Assembly (NCBI GenBank): GCA_019428905.1
Contig: JAHYJN010000012.1
Location: 1-64,000, forward strand
Origin: Candidatus Brevefilum sp.
GTDB lineage: Bacteria; Chloroflexota; Anaerolineae; Anaerolineales; Anaerolineaceae
Direction of reading: 5' to 3'
DNA: 64,000 nt
Below, in pieces: positions 50,923 to 61,681 of this stretch. Position numbers and translations under genes: made by a program. The notes below the pieces were generated by a model. The model saw only the letters and a list, made by a program, of their open reading frames with translations, did not search any database and was not told where the DNA came from. The first letter of the stretch is position 1. Each line of letters opens with the position of its first letter.

Positions 50923-52275
50923 TCATACTGGCTCAGGTATTGGCTTAGCTATTGGTTCAGGTGCTGTCTCAGGGATCATATCCGGCAGCTCATCTTCAAT
51001 ATGGCGCAGATGGGTATAGGAAAAGCCAACTACCGTCGTAATAAGGATTAATAAACCCAGCAGAATGTAAATCAACCCAATCCCCCGACTAGGTCCAACC
51101 CCAATCAGTTTTCCAACACTACCTGCCAATTTGCCACCTTCGACGAGGGTCGGGTTAAAGATGTTGTCTGCAAGCGGTCCGGCTGCCAAATATGCCAGAG
51201 GAATCGACGAATAGGCAATCACTCTGCGGAAAGAAAACACCCTACCCTGGATATCAGGCGCTGTCTTGCGCTGCCAAATCACTTGGCTGCACGAATGCGA
51301 GATGGGCATGCTACAAAAAGCAAGGAAAGCACCAACGCCTAGGATAAACAGATTCATGGTGGAGCCGAGGATGAAAAGCGAAATCGCCACAATCAGCTGT
51401 GGGATATAAATACCTAGCATTTTCCGATTTGGCCCGCCCCACACGCTCATTAACAAACTGCCTGCTAAGAATCCTAAACCTGCAGCAGACGTTAGCAATC
51501 CCAGCATAGCAGGTGTTGATAAACTTAGTACAAGGGGTGTAAATAGTACGGTCCCAATACTGGTGAAGAAATTCATCATGGCAAAGAAAACCAACAATGC
51601 AAACAAACCGGCTCGTGAGCGAATATATTTCCAGCCATAGAAGGCTTCTTTGAGGATCGATCCCTTCCCAGCCTGCCCTTCAACCGTCGCTTCTGGTTTT
51701 GGAATTCTAACGATCACTAGGGTGACGAATGCAAACAGGAAGGTTGCTAGGTCGATCATGATCACGCCCTGAAGCAGAATGATCCCAATCAGGACTCCGG
51801 CTGTCACGGGCGCTAGGATCTGTGCCACTCCTTCTGCCACCTGGACCAAACCATTGGCACGTCCAAGTTGCTTTTTGGGTACTAAAAGTGTCATTGCGGC
51901 CGAATATGCTGGCCATTGGAATGTGGCAAAGGAAGAACTGATCGTTAGTAAGATGTAGATATGCCAAAGTTCCAGTTTCCCCAGAGTGAGCAGGATGAAG
52001 ATGATCAGCGTGCAGGCAGCCGACCCAGTATCGCTGAATAGCATGGCTTTACGACGGTCCCAACGGTCTACAAGTGCACCTGAAATCGGTCCCATCATGA
52101 TGTTCGGTAAGGTGGTGAATAACTGGATTAAGGCAAATAAGGTCGTTGAACCAGTTTCCAAAAATACCCACACACCGATCGCAAAACCGGTTAACCCGGA
52201 ACCAGTTAATGAGATGAGTTGTCCAAACCAGATGACTAAGAATGTCCTAAATCCAGGTGTTCGTTCAGTTTTCAT
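50923..52275 (-). CDS. MFS transporter (macrolide-efflux-like)
   Basis: FLVIWFGQLISLTGSGLTGFAIGVWVF ... GALVDRWDRRKAMLFSDTGSA; 12 TM pattern. Confidence 0.92.
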   Translation of the reverse strand: MKTERTPGFRTFLVIWFGQLISLTGSGLTGFAIGVWVFLETGSTTLFALIQLFTTLPNIMMGPISGALVDRWDRRKAMLFSDTGSAACTLIIFILLTLGKLELWHIYILLTISSSFATFQWPAYSAAMTLLVPKKQLGRANGLVQVAEGVAQILAPVTAGVLIGIILLQGVIMIDLATFLFAFVTLVIVRIPKPEATVEGQAGKGSILKEAFYGWKYIRSRAGLFALLVFFAMMNFFTSIGTVLFTPLVLSLSTPAMLGLLTSAAGLGFLAGSLLMSVWGGPNRKMLGIYIPQLIVAISLFILGSTMNLFILGVGAFLAFCSMPISHSCSQVIWQRKTAPDIQGRVFSFRRVIAYSSIPLAYLAAGPLADNIFNPTLVEGGKLAGSVGKLIGVGPSRGIGLIYILLGLLILITTVVGFSYTHLRHIEDELPDMIPETAPEPIAKPIPEPV

Positions 52276-52611
52276 TGCGTGTACTCCTTCTCATTGATAC
52301 AAGGATTGATAACAAGCACCTTACATTAATCGCTCGTAAATAATTGATAATGATAAGAAGTGACCTAAATTTTTGCTAAAAGTAGTCTAATGCTGCTGTA
52401 ATCTTTCCGTAGCTTTGGGGATCTATGACTTGAATAGTCAATGATGAGATCTTTGGTGGGAATACGTGCGATGAGAATATGATGTAAAAATACTATAACA
52501 AATTAAAAAGTGGATTTCAACCTTTTCGTTGATAGATAATATGGGATGAATTCAAAGCAAAGCGCGATAAAATGAGTATGTATCAGAAATCGACACCAGA
52601 GGAGCGCACGC

Positions 52612-53307
52612 ATGAAAACCATTGGGCTGTTAGGCGGGATGAGCTGGGAATCCACCCTCGAATATTATCGCATCATCAACAACAGTGTGAAGGCGCGCCT
52701 GGGCGGGTCACACTCCGCCCAATGCTTGCTGTACTCGGTCGATTTTGCGGAGATCGAAGCCCTGCAGCACGCCGGGGAATGGGACGCCCTCACCCAGGCC
52801 ATGATCGCTGCCGTCAAGCGGCTGGAGCGCGGCGGCGCAGACTGCCTGGTGATCTGCACCAACACCATGCACCGCATGGCCGACCAGGTTCAGGCGTCCA
52901 CAAAATTGCCCTTGCTGCATATCGCTGATGCCACCGCAGCCGCCGTCAAAGACCAGGGGTTGGATACTGTGGGCTTGCTGGGCACGCGCTTCACCATGGA
53001 AGGAGATTTCTACCGCGGCCGGCTCGAGCGCCAGCACGATTTGCAGGTTTTGATTCCTGACCAAGCCGGTATGGATGCCGTGCATCGCGTCATCTACGAC
53101 GAGCTGGTTATGGGCGTCATCCAGGAGGCATCGCGCCAGGTCTATTTGGAGGTGATCGCCGACCTGCAAGCCCGTGGCGCCCAGGGGGTGATCCTCGGCT
53201 GCACCGAGATCCCCCTGCTGATCAAGCAAGCGGATGTCGCCATCCCCGTGTTTGACACAACTGCCATCCACGCCCAGGCCGCAGTCAATTGGGCGTTAAC
53301 ATCTTAA
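52612..53307 (+). CDS. Aspartate/glutamate racemase family protein
   Basis: MKTIGLLGGMSWESTLEYYRIIN ... DCLVICTNTMHRMAD ... GVILGCTEIPLLI. Confidence 0.95.
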   Translation: MKTIGLLGGMSWESTLEYYRIINNSVKARLGGSHSAQCLLYSVDFAEIEALQHAGEWDALTQAMIAAVKRLERGGADCLVICTNTMHRMADQVQASTKLPLLHIADATAAAVKDQGLDTVGLLGTRFTMEGDFYRGRLERQHDLQVLIPDQAGMDAVHRVIYDELVMGVIQEASRQVYLEVIADLQARGAQGVILGCTEIPLLIKQADVAIPVFDTTAIHAQAAVNWALTS

Positions 53308-53515
53308 ACCACAAAGGCCACGAAGGACACAAAGAAAACCATTAACCGCTAAAGCAAAAAGAACGCCAAGAAAGCTATCAATTTACAGGCTTTTTTTCTA
53401 GAAATCTCTTTTTTAATGCTTATATCATGAACCTTACTTTACAAACCCAATGCGCCTTCGTGGTTCAATACTTTAAATCCCTTATATCCTTTGTTGTGAA
53501 ATTTCTTTACCAAAA

Positions 53516-53549
53516 AGAGACTGTCCTTTGCCAGAACAGCCTCTTTTAA
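53516..53549 (-). terminator. Intrinsic terminator downstream of tRNA-Phe
   Basis: Minus strand AAAAGAGGCTGTTCTGGCAAAGGACAGTCTCTTTTT. Confidence 0.8.
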
Positions 53550-53557
53550 ACACAAGG

Positions 53558-53630
53558 TGCCGAGTCACAGAATCGAACTGTGGACACCGCGATTTTCAGT
53601 CGCGTGCTCTACCAACTGAGCTAACTCGGC
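53558..53630 (-). tRNA. tRNA-Phe (GAA)
   Basis: Minus strand GCCGAGTTAGCTCAGTTGGTAGAGCACGCGACTGAAAATCGCGGTGTCCACAGTTCGATTCTGTGACTCGGCA; anticodon GAA. Confidence 0.96.
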
Positions 53631-53699
53631 TTATGACGCTTCCTTGTCTGAGCGTGTGAATGATTTTAACCTGCACCCCCAGGATTGTCAAGCGTGCAT

Positions 53700-54176
53700 C
53701 TACCCCGGCTCCTCGCCCGGTCTGCGCACCAGGAACATCACCAAACTCTCCGTCCACAGCAGCACCAGCCCAGTGTGCAGTGCATAAACCACAGGCGTGA
53801 GGAAGTAGCGCTGCCACGCATCAACATAGGCCGGACCATCAACGTGGATATCCAGCGGCCGCATCACCTCAAAGAAATAGGGGTAAGTGCGGTAGATCCA
53901 GGCCGTCACCAAGGCGGCCACGACGTTCACGATGATCAGCCACACCAGCATCACCGTCACCTGGTCTCTCGTCAGCCGGAAGATGAATAATCCCAGAACC
54001 ACCATCCCAACGACATAGGAGACCAGGGCGACATAATGCTCTGGGCGTAAGGGGTTGGGCAGCCCAATCGCCCGCCAATTCCAGTACCACAAGAAGGCAC
54101 CCAGCAGCACCAGGGAGGTGCCCAGGAACAAGAAATGCCATTTACGGAATTTTACGGTTTTGGGCTTTTCCATCAC
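53700..54176 (-). CDS. Hypothetical membrane protein
   Basis: Four hydrophobic segments; intact ORF. Confidence 0.6.
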   Translation of the reverse strand: MMEKPKTVKFRKWHFLFLGTSLVLLGAFLWYWNWRAIGLPNPLRPEHYVALVSYVVGMVVLGLFIFRLTRDQVTVMLVWLIIVNVVAALVTAWIYRTYPYFFEVMRPLDIHVDGPAYVDAWQRYFLTPVVYALHTGLVLLWTESLVMFLVRRPGEEPG

Positions 54177-54267
54177 AATCCTTTCATGGCTTACGGGTAG
54201 GGAATTGACGGGGAAATCTGCATTTATTTTATCACGGCATCAAGATTTCAACAGCTAGGACTTTTCC

Positions 54268-54807
54268 TTATTTGATCAACCCCGAAATCGTGCGAAACTG
54301 GGGGTTAAGCGAAGTGCGGATCATCTCAAACAGCGCCATCTCCACACTGGAGATGGTCGCACCCGCATCGTGCAGCCGCTTCAGCGCCAACGCGTGATTT
54401 TCAGCCGTGCGGGAGAACATACCGTCGCTTAAAGCGTGCACTGTGTAGCCCGCATCCAGCAAGTCTAACCCGGTCTGCAGCACGCATACATGGGCTTCGA
54501 TCCCGGTCAGGATCGCTTGCGTCCGGCCGGACTGGCGCAGCGCCAGCAGGAAATCCGGCTCACGCAGTGCGCTGAACACCGCCTTGGGGATCGGTACTGT
54601 GTCACCCAGCGCTTCAGCCAGTTCCGGCGGCATCGGCCCCAGCTTCTCGGGCACTTGCAGCGTCGGCAAAATCGGTACCCCGAGCGCCTGGCAGCCCTTC
54701 ACCAGCCGGATGGCGTTCGGCACCACCAGCGCTTTCCGGTCAACAATCTCGGCCAACCGACCTTGTAAATCAACCATCACCAACACAGCTTCTTCAGTAT
54801 TTAACAT
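54268..54807 (-). CDS. Isochorismatase-family cysteine hydrolase
   Basis: AVLVMVDLQGRLAEIVD ... TQAILTGIEAHVCVLQTGLDLLDAGYTVHALSDGMFSR. Confidence 0.92.
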   Translation of the reverse strand: MLNTEEAVLVMVDLQGRLAEIVDRKALVVPNAIRLVKGCQALGVPILPTLQVPEKLGPMPPELAEALGDTVPIPKAVFSALREPDFLLALRQSGRTQAILTGIEAHVCVLQTGLDLLDAGYTVHALSDGMFSRTAENHALALKRLHDAGATISSVEMALFEMIRTSLNPQFRTISGLIK

Positions 54808-54880
54808 CGCACCTCCAGTAAATAAGGGTTGATGGAATTATACCGCGCCAACCCATTTACCCTTCAGCTTCAGGCTATAA

Positions 54881-55780
54881 TTGACCATCATGGATGATGA
54901 AAAAAGACCCTCAACCGAGACCAGCGCCTTCGGCACCCCCGGCCGGATCAGCCACGACGCCTCCCGCTTCTATAACAGCCGCCTGTACGCCGACCAGGAT
55001 AAAGCAGAAAATGTTCCCTACCAAGAAAACCCGCCCCCGCCCGACGTCCTTAACCGGGTGCTGTGCGCCTCCAGTGAGAGCATGCACGACCTCCCCGACC
55101 ACAGCGTCCACCTGATGGTCACCTCGCCGCCCTACAACGCCCAAAAAGAATATGATCAGGATCTGACCCTGTCAGAATACCTTGACATGCTGGATCGTGT
55201 CTGGCGTGAGGTTTACCGGGTGCTGGTCCCTGGCGGGCGAGCCTGCATCAACGTCGCCAACCTGGGACGCAAGCCCTACATCCCCCTGCACAGCTTCATC
55301 ATCGAACGCATGCTGGCCATCAGCTTTTTAATGCGCGGCGAGATCATCTGGGATAAAGCCGCCAGCGCCAGTCCCTCCACCGCCTGGGGCAGCTGGCAGT
55401 CGGCCAGCAACCCCGTTCTACGCGATGTGCACGAGTATATCCTTGTCTTCAGCAAGGACGGCTTTCGCCGGCCGAAAGATGAGCGTGAGGACACCATCAC
55501 CAGGGAAGACTTTCTGGCCTGGACCAAGTCGGTGTGGACCTTCCCAGCGGTCCAAGCGGCAAAGGTAGGCCACCCGGCGCCTTTCCCCGTCGAACTGCCC
55601 CACCGCTGCATTCAGCTCTACTCCTTCCGCGGCGATCTGGTGCTGGACCCCTTCGCCGGCAGCGGGACCACCTGCTTGGCAGCAAAAGGGGATGGCCGCC
55701 GCTATGTGGGCTATGAGATCAACCCTGACTACTGCCAACTGGCCGAAACACGTCTGGCGAGTGAGAATACCGAAATTTAG
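54881..55780 (+). CDS. Site-specific DNA methyltransferase (N4-cytosine / N6-adenine class)
   Basis: HLMVTSPPYNAQKEY (motif IV) and DLVLDPFAGSGTTCLAAKGDGRRYVGYEINPDY (motif I). Confidence 0.93.
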   Translation: MTIMDDEKRPSTETSAFGTPGRISHDASRFYNSRLYADQDKAENVPYQENPPPPDVLNRVLCASSESMHDLPDHSVHLMVTSPPYNAQKEYDQDLTLSEYLDMLDRVWREVYRVLVPGGRACINVANLGRKPYIPLHSFIIERMLAISFLMRGEIIWDKAASASPSTAWGSWQSASNPVLRDVHEYILVFSKDGFRRPKDEREDTITREDFLAWTKSVWTFPAVQAAKVGHPAPFPVELPHRCIQLYSFRGDLVLDPFAGSGTTCLAAKGDGRRYVGYEINPDYCQLAETRLASENTEI

Positions 55781-55819
55781 ACCCCTTCCTCAGCCCTGCA
55801 TACGAGCGATCTTTCGTAG

Positions 55820-55845
55820 GGTGGGCACCGCTTTTTGTGCCCACC
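55820..55845. repeat. Intergenic hairpin GGTGGGCAC-cgcttttt-GTGCCCACC
   Basis: Perfect 9-bp inverted repeat. Confidence 0.65.
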
Positions 55846-56035
55846 ATCTTTTTAAACGCAGAATATAGCTCTTTTGTGGGTTGCACAGCGATGCTTGCCC
55901 TGATGTAAAACATTCGAAGAGCAAGACGATGGAACAAAGGGGTGTGGTGTAACCGCCAAACTAAACGGAAAACGGCGGGTTGAACCACACAAACCACCCT
56001 ACTGACTCAACACTTTGGATTATTAATCAACAACG

Positions 56036-56887
56036 CTACTTCACATCCACCGCTCTGCTCAGCCGCGCGATGGCATGCTCGATATAATCCTCGCGCTCAA
56101 TCACCACCCGGATGGCGCCTTCGGGGCAGACCTCAACGCAGTTCCCACAGCCCCGGCATGCTTCGTCAACCACCGCCCGCCCATTGGTTACATGGATGGC
56201 ATCGATAAAGCACACCCCCTCGCTGCACTTACCGCATCCCACACATTTATCACCGACCTCCACCCGCACCCCCGGCATCCGTTCGATCTTATTCTGTAAT
56301 TTCGGCGCCAAGTTGGGCAGAAACCGGAACAAACAACAGCACGAGCAGCAGTTACAAATCGTCATCAATTGTGTATACGGTTTAACCCCCATCCACACCG
56401 CATCGATCTTATCCCGCCCGATCAGGTGTACCAGGCCATCCTGCCGGGCGCGCTCAACATGCGCCAGGGCGGTAGCCACATCCACCAACCGCCCTAGTTT
56501 GGGGTTGATCTCCAACACCGCTTCACCAAGAAAGATGCACCCAATGTGATGATCATGATTTTGGCAGCCCGCCGCTTCACGGCAGATACAGCTGTTCATC
56601 AGGAACACATGTTTCGCTTTTCTAATGAAGTGCGCCACCACATCTGAGGGTACCACCATGTTCTGCTGATCATCGATCTTCTCATCAATGATCACCCGGT
56701 CCTTGGGCAGGTAAAACAGGGCATCCCCGCTGCGATGCCCGTTGAACAGGGCGCGTTCCATCACCCGCCCAACCACCGGCCACTTGGTCAACTCTGCACC
56801 GACATGCCGTAAGCCAAAGCTCATTTTCAATAAATTGACCAACCACATCGGCCGTGCCATGCATGCTCCTTGGGGATATTCCCACAA
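56036..56887 (-). CDS. 4Fe-4S binding protein with an additional Cys-rich motif
   Basis: CVGCGKCSEGVCFIDAI and CRGCGNCVEVCPEGAI (2x[4Fe-4S]); upstream CNCCSCCCLF. Confidence 0.85.
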   Translation of the reverse strand: MWEYPQGACMARPMWLVNLLKMSFGLRHVGAELTKWPVVGRVMERALFNGHRSGDALFYLPKDRVIIDEKIDDQQNMVVPSDVVAHFIRKAKHVFLMNSCICREAAGCQNHDHHIGCIFLGEAVLEINPKLGRLVDVATALAHVERARQDGLVHLIGRDKIDAVWMGVKPYTQLMTICNCCSCCCLFRFLPNLAPKLQNKIERMPGVRVEVGDKCVGCGKCSEGVCFIDAIHVTNGRAVVDEACRGCGNCVEVCPEGAIRVVIEREDYIEHAIARLSRAVDVK

Positions 56888-57025
56888 AATATAAACGCAA
56901 GACTAGATTATAGCAGGATTTTTCCCCCATGAACGGCCTGGCCAAAAAATAACCACCCGCAAAACGTTTAATCTGATAATCATATCGGTTCCCCGTAAAT
57001 TCAAAATGACGGTAAAATTGAATTA

Positions 57026-58255
57026 ATGCGACGGCTTTTGACCCTGCTCCCACTCCTGTTGGGGATTGCACTGGTGGGCTGCCGTAACCCTTCCAACGTG
57101 CCAGTTTCCAACACGCCTCTCCCCCAGGTGGAGATTGAATTGAATATGCCCACTATGGTTGAGACCACGCTCCCCCCGACGATCACCCCCACGCCGATCG
57201 TTTTAGCCGATCCGGTACAGCTCACGGCCACCGTTTGGGAATCGCTCCCCAAAGCACCCGTGTTGATGTACCACCGCTTCAACCCACAGCCGGGGGCCAG
57301 TTCCTATCGCTACACCACCAGCTTAACCGATTTTGAGCGCCAATTAAACGCACTTTACGACGCTGGATTTTCCCTCGTCTCTCTCACCGATTGGCTGGGC
57401 GGCAACATCCACCTGCAGAACGGCCGCCGACCGCTGATTATCACCATCGATGACCTGTTCTACGCCGACCAAATCTCCCTCACCGAAGATGGTGTGCCCG
57501 CTCACTATTCAGGCGTTGGTTTATTGTGGAAATTTGCACAGGAGCATCCTGATTTCAACTTCACGGTCGCGCTGTTCTACAACCTGGGCGACAAGGGCTA
57601 TGCTAATCGCTATCAAAACGGCACCTTTACCATACAAGATGGCTGGCGCCAGGCGCGCGCTGAAGCTATTGCCTGGTGCCTGGAAAACGGTGCCATCCCC
57701 CTCAACCATTTTTACGAACACCCCTTCCTCAACCAGCTCTCCCCGCCCGAGATCTTGTGGCAGCTAAAGGAAAACGACAAAGCCCTGCGCGAAGCCCTGG
57801 CTTTGGCCGGCAGGGAGGACCTGGTAAAATCCCTCCCCAATATCCTGGCACTACCCTACGTCATCTGGCCAGAAACGGAAGAAGGTGACCAGGTGCTGTT
57901 CAATTACGTTAACCCGGAGGGGGCGCCGGTGGCAGCGATCGTCGAAGGGGATTATGCCGGCGGTGCCAAATTTTTCCAAGCGCCTTTCTCACACGATTTC
58001 AGCCGCTGGCATGTACCGCGTATCAGCGTCTCTTCGGCCGCCATCGATGCCATCATCAATCAGGTCGATCAAATCCCAACTGCAGCCAGCTGCAAGCTGG
58101 GCGAATTCAGGGGCAACCCCCACATCCTGCCCGAAGTCATCTCTGCAGCCATCCTCAATCAAATCAACGCAGGGGACTGTCCCTATGGGTATTACGTGGT
58201 AGACCAATTAGCCTTCTATGTACAGGAGGATGTCATCATCCAGTACGCGCCCTGA
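57026..58255 (+). CDS. Polysaccharide-deacetylase-like lipoprotein
   Basis: LGIALVGCRN lipobox; PVLMYHRF ... FERQLNALYDAGFSLVSLTDWL ... PLIITIDDLFY. Confidence 0.75.
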   Translation: MRRLLTLLPLLLGIALVGCRNPSNVPVSNTPLPQVEIELNMPTMVETTLPPTITPTPIVLADPVQLTATVWESLPKAPVLMYHRFNPQPGASSYRYTTSLTDFERQLNALYDAGFSLVSLTDWLGGNIHLQNGRRPLIITIDDLFYADQISLTEDGVPAHYSGVGLLWKFAQEHPDFNFTVALFYNLGDKGYANRYQNGTFTIQDGWRQARAEAIAWCLENGAIPLNHFYEHPFLNQLSPPEILWQLKENDKALREALALAGREDLVKSLPNILALPYVIWPETEEGDQVLFNYVNPEGAPVAAIVEGDYAGGAKFFQAPFSHDFSRWHVPRISVSSAAIDAIINQVDQIPTAASCKLGEFRGNPHILPEVISAAILNQINAGDCPYGYYVVDQLAFYVQEDVIIQYAP

Positions 58256-58314
58256 CCCATTTCAGGACGCAAAGAAGGCACGATCATAAACAAAAGGAAA
58301 AAGGAAGGTGACTC

Positions 58315-59109
58315 ATGTTTGTTTATCTAAGCAAGTTACTCCCGCTGCTGATCTACCCCCTGGGGCTGGCCTCCCTGATCATCCTCCTGGTGCTCATCCT
58401 GGGGAAACCCCGCCATTGGCCGAAGGGCTTGTTGGTGGTGGGGCTGATTATCTTATACCTGGCTGGCAACCGCTGGGTCAGCTATGGGTTAGCCCGCACC
58501 CTGGAATGGCGTAACCTCCCCCCGGAAAACACCCCCAGCGCCGAGGTGATTGTTCTACTGGGTGGGGGCACCGAACCCGGTGACCCGCCTCGGCCGATGG
58601 CTGAGGTCAACAATGCCGGAGACCGGGTGTTATACGCTGCAAAACTCTTCCGAGAAGGTGCGGCACCGGTCATCCTGGCCAGCGGGGGCAACGTCGAGTT
58701 TACCTCAGACCGCAATTCCACCCCCGCCGAGGAGATGACCGAGCTGCTTTTGCTCCTGGGTGTGCCGGCGGATGCCATCTGGCAACAGGCTGAGTCGCAA
58801 AACACCCACGAAGATGCCCTATATTCGGCTGAAATGTTGGCAGAAAACGAAATCGACGAGGTGATCCTGGTCACCTCCGCCATGCACATGCCCCGCGCCA
58901 AAGCCCTCTTCGAAAGCCAGGGCATCACGGTCATCCCTGCCCCGGCGGATTTCACCATCACCGAGCACAATTGGCAGGCCACCTTCAGGCCGACCATCGG
59001 CGAGTTTGTGATCCACCTGCTGCCCAACGCCAGCGCTCTCAACCTAACGACCAACGTCATCAAGGAGTATATCGGCTTGCTAATCTACGGGCTGCGCGGT
59101 TGGCTGTAG
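58315..59109 (+). CDS. YdcF/ElyC family (DUF218) protein
   Basis: AEVIVLLGGGTEPGDPPR ... LYAAKLFREGAAPVILASGG ... NTHEDALYSAEML ... VTSAMHMPRAKALFESQGI. Confidence 0.92.
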   Translation: MFVYLSKLLPLLIYPLGLASLIILLVLILGKPRHWPKGLLVVGLIILYLAGNRWVSYGLARTLEWRNLPPENTPSAEVIVLLGGGTEPGDPPRPMAEVNNAGDRVLYAAKLFREGAAPVILASGGNVEFTSDRNSTPAEEMTELLLLLGVPADAIWQQAESQNTHEDALYSAEMLAENEIDEVILVTSAMHMPRAKALFESQGITVIPAPADFTITEHNWQATFRPTIGEFVIHLLPNASALNLTTNVIKEYIGLLIYGLRGWL

Positions 59110-59110
59110 C

Positions 59111-59956
59111 CTAATCCATCTGGTAAGCGATGCTCACCGTTCCAGGTCCGGTATGCGCGCCGATAACCGGGCTGACAAAGGTGGTCAGCGTCTCCACCGG
59201 GTTGAAACGTGCCACCGCTTCTGCCATCAGGGCCTGGTTGTCTTGCTCGGCTGCGGCATGAAAGGTACAAATCCGCACGCTCTCACACCCGGCGATATCA
59301 CCTTCCACCAATTCTAGCATGCGCCCCAGTGCTTTCTTGCGTGTGCGCACCGACTCAACCAGCTCGATCTTACCATCTCTGATTTCCATAATCGGTTTGA
59401 TGTTCAGGGCTGCGCCCATTAACCGCTTAGCGGTGTTGATCCGCCCCCCTTTGTTTAAGAATTTGAGCGTATCGACCGTAAAATACACCCCAATCTTAGG
59501 ATAGATAGCTTCAGCCAGCGCCTTGCATTCCGCCAGGCTGGCGCCATCCTTGGCGGCTCGTGCCACCCCAATCACCATCCAGCCCAAGGCCATCGAGACC
59601 AGGCGCGAATCCATCACCTCTAGGGGTGCATCGGGGAAGGCCGTTTGTGCCTGCAGCGCCGATTCAACCGTGCCCGAGATCCCACTGGAGAGCAGCAAGG
59701 CCAGCACGGCATAATCTTCCTCAAGCAGGCTGGTGAACAGCTTGGTAAATTCGTTCACCGTCACCTGGCTGGTGGTGGGGATCGTGTCTGATCCCGCCAG
59801 GCGGGCATAAAATTCCTCAGCGCGGATGTCTTCCCCATCCCGGTAGCTATCTTCCTCCCAGTGCAGAGTCAACGGGACAACGTGAATCCCCAGTTCTTTG
59901 ATGACATCATCCGGTAAATAGGCACTGCTGTCAGTAATAATGGCAACTTTTTTCAT
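59111..59956 (-). CDS. DegV family protein
   Basis: MKKVAIITDSSAYLPDDVIKELGIHVVPLTLHW ... TIPTTSQVTVNEF ... SSGISGTVESA. Start set at 59956 rather than 60052. Confidence 0.94.
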   Translation of the reverse strand: MKKVAIITDSSAYLPDDVIKELGIHVVPLTLHWEEDSYRDGEDIRAEEFYARLAGSDTIPTTSQVTVNEFTKLFTSLLEEDYAVLALLLSSGISGTVESALQAQTAFPDAPLEVMDSRLVSMALGWMVIGVARAAKDGASLAECKALAEAIYPKIGVYFTVDTLKFLNKGGRINTAKRLMGAALNIKPIMEIRDGKIELVESVRTRKKALGRMLELVEGDIAGCESVRICTFHAAAEQDNQALMAEAVARFNPVETLTTFVSPVIGAHTGPGTVSIAYQMD

Positions 59957-60223
59957 CAAGACTCCTTTAGGTTTGATATTAACAAGAATTGTAACGCCCA
60001 GGTAGACCTGCTCCTGAAGGCAGGGGGTGTGGTATGTCGACGTCGCCGCCACACCACACCCCCTATTCCCTCAGACGCTGAGTCGTTACCAAATAATAAC
60101 GATAAATTCGAGCAAAGGCTAATTATAACCGCATTCAAGCGATAGGTGACCAAACCAGTTCGGAGGGGTCTGGCGAGGGATAAAACGACTCACGGGCACC
60201 ATCACCGCGGTTCGTCACCCGCT

Positions 60224-61546
60224 TCACGGAAAAAGCTTCGATAGGGCATCCGGCGCATACTTTTCCACTACTTCTGAAGAAATCCCGTTCGTGCGGCAGA
60301 TTTCAGCAAAAAGGTCTGCGCTTGGACGGCGTACCCGCGCCTGGGTCTCCCGGTCTAAGCCCCACAAGCCAAAATGCTGCGTCCAACCGCGTTCCCACTC
60401 GAAGTTGTCCACCAAAGTCCAATGGAAATAACCCTCAACTGGGTAATTGTTATTGATCACCCGCCACAGGGCATGCAGGTGCTCCACCAGGTATTGCGGG
60501 CGCAGGTCATCCTCCCCATCGTCGACCCCATTTTCTGTGATGATCATCGGCACCCCAAATTGATGCCCCCATTTGACCGCATCAACCATTCCCCCTGGCA
60601 CATGGGCGATCGTCCCAGATTCACTTAGCAGGGCCCCCTTAGGGAAGAACTGCCGGGAAAAAAACCGACCCGGCGCAAAAGGGCTGAAGCGGATCTTGTC
60701 GCAGGTGTAGTAGTTCAAACCCAAGAAATCTTGCGTATCGGCAGTTTCGGGAAGAGACTGCTTTTTATGGATCACATCAAACACGCCGGTCTGCAGGGCG
60801 TGCGGGAAAGCGTCATTGAATATTTTACTGAAGACCTTGGCTACGATCCGATCACCCGGAAGCCACGTGGCGGGGATGAAGCCCCGGTAATTGACAGCCG
60901 CCCCCACGCGGGCACTTTCCTGCAGTTCGTGGATCACATGGTATGCCCGCGCATGGGTACGGACCAAATGCTGCAGCACCAATTCCGCCTGTTTCAAGTC
61001 TTTTTTTCCCGGGGGGAACACGCCGTCAACAAAGGCGCTGAAGGCGAACACATTCGGCTCATTGATCGTCACCCACAGCTGGCAGTAGGGCATCAGGGCT
61101 TCCACGGCCTTGCGCACATAGGCGGCAAACAGCTCGATGATCGCCTCATTTTCCCACCCACCCATCTCCGCCACCCAAAACGGCTCACTGAAGTGGTGCA
61201 GAGTTACCATGGGGGTCATCTTGCGGTCCCGCAGGCCGACCAGCATCTCCCGGTAGCGGTCTAGTGCATCTTCATCCCAGCGGTCCGGCGCCGGCTGGAT
61301 GCGGCTCCACTCAATCGACAGGCGGTGTGCGTTTTGCGACCCGGCCTGCGCCCGGTCAAAGTCCTCACGCCAACGACCGCTCCACCAATCACACGCCAGC
61401 CCGGACTGGTGACCTTCCAAAATACGGCCGTCCTCCTGCTCCCAGGCGTACCAGGTGTTATTCTCATTGCGCCCTTCCACCTGGTGCGCAGACGTGGCGG
61501 TCCCCCACAAAAAGTCCTTGGTAAAAAAATAGGTCCCTCTCGGCAT
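60224..61546 (-). CDS. Glycoside hydrolase family 1 (beta-glucosidase)
   Basis: FLWGTATSAHQVEG; WVTINEPNVFA (acid/base); MIITENGVDD (nucleophile); YFHWTLVDNFEWERGW. Confidence 0.96.
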   Translation of the reverse strand: MPRGTYFFTKDFLWGTATSAHQVEGRNENNTWYAWEQEDGRILEGHQSGLACDWWSGRWREDFDRAQAGSQNAHRLSIEWSRIQPAPDRWDEDALDRYREMLVGLRDRKMTPMVTLHHFSEPFWVAEMGGWENEAIIELFAAYVRKAVEALMPYCQLWVTINEPNVFAFSAFVDGVFPPGKKDLKQAELVLQHLVRTHARAYHVIHELQESARVGAAVNYRGFIPATWLPGDRIVAKVFSKIFNDAFPHALQTGVFDVIHKKQSLPETADTQDFLGLNYYTCDKIRFSPFAPGRFFSRQFFPKGALLSESGTIAHVPGGMVDAVKWGHQFGVPMIITENGVDDGEDDLRPQYLVEHLHALWRVINNNYPVEGYFHWTLVDNFEWERGWTQHFGLWGLDRETQARVRRPSADLFAEICRTNGISSEVVEKYAPDALSKLFP

Positions 61547-61681
61547 CCCGGTCTTGCTCCCTTCTTAACATCATTGCCCGCATCGATCATGCCGCGGTGG
61601 CAGGTGTAATCATAACGCGATTCTTATATTCAGGGGAATGTGGGATGACATAAATGGCGCTGCTCCGATCTACCTCTCAGA

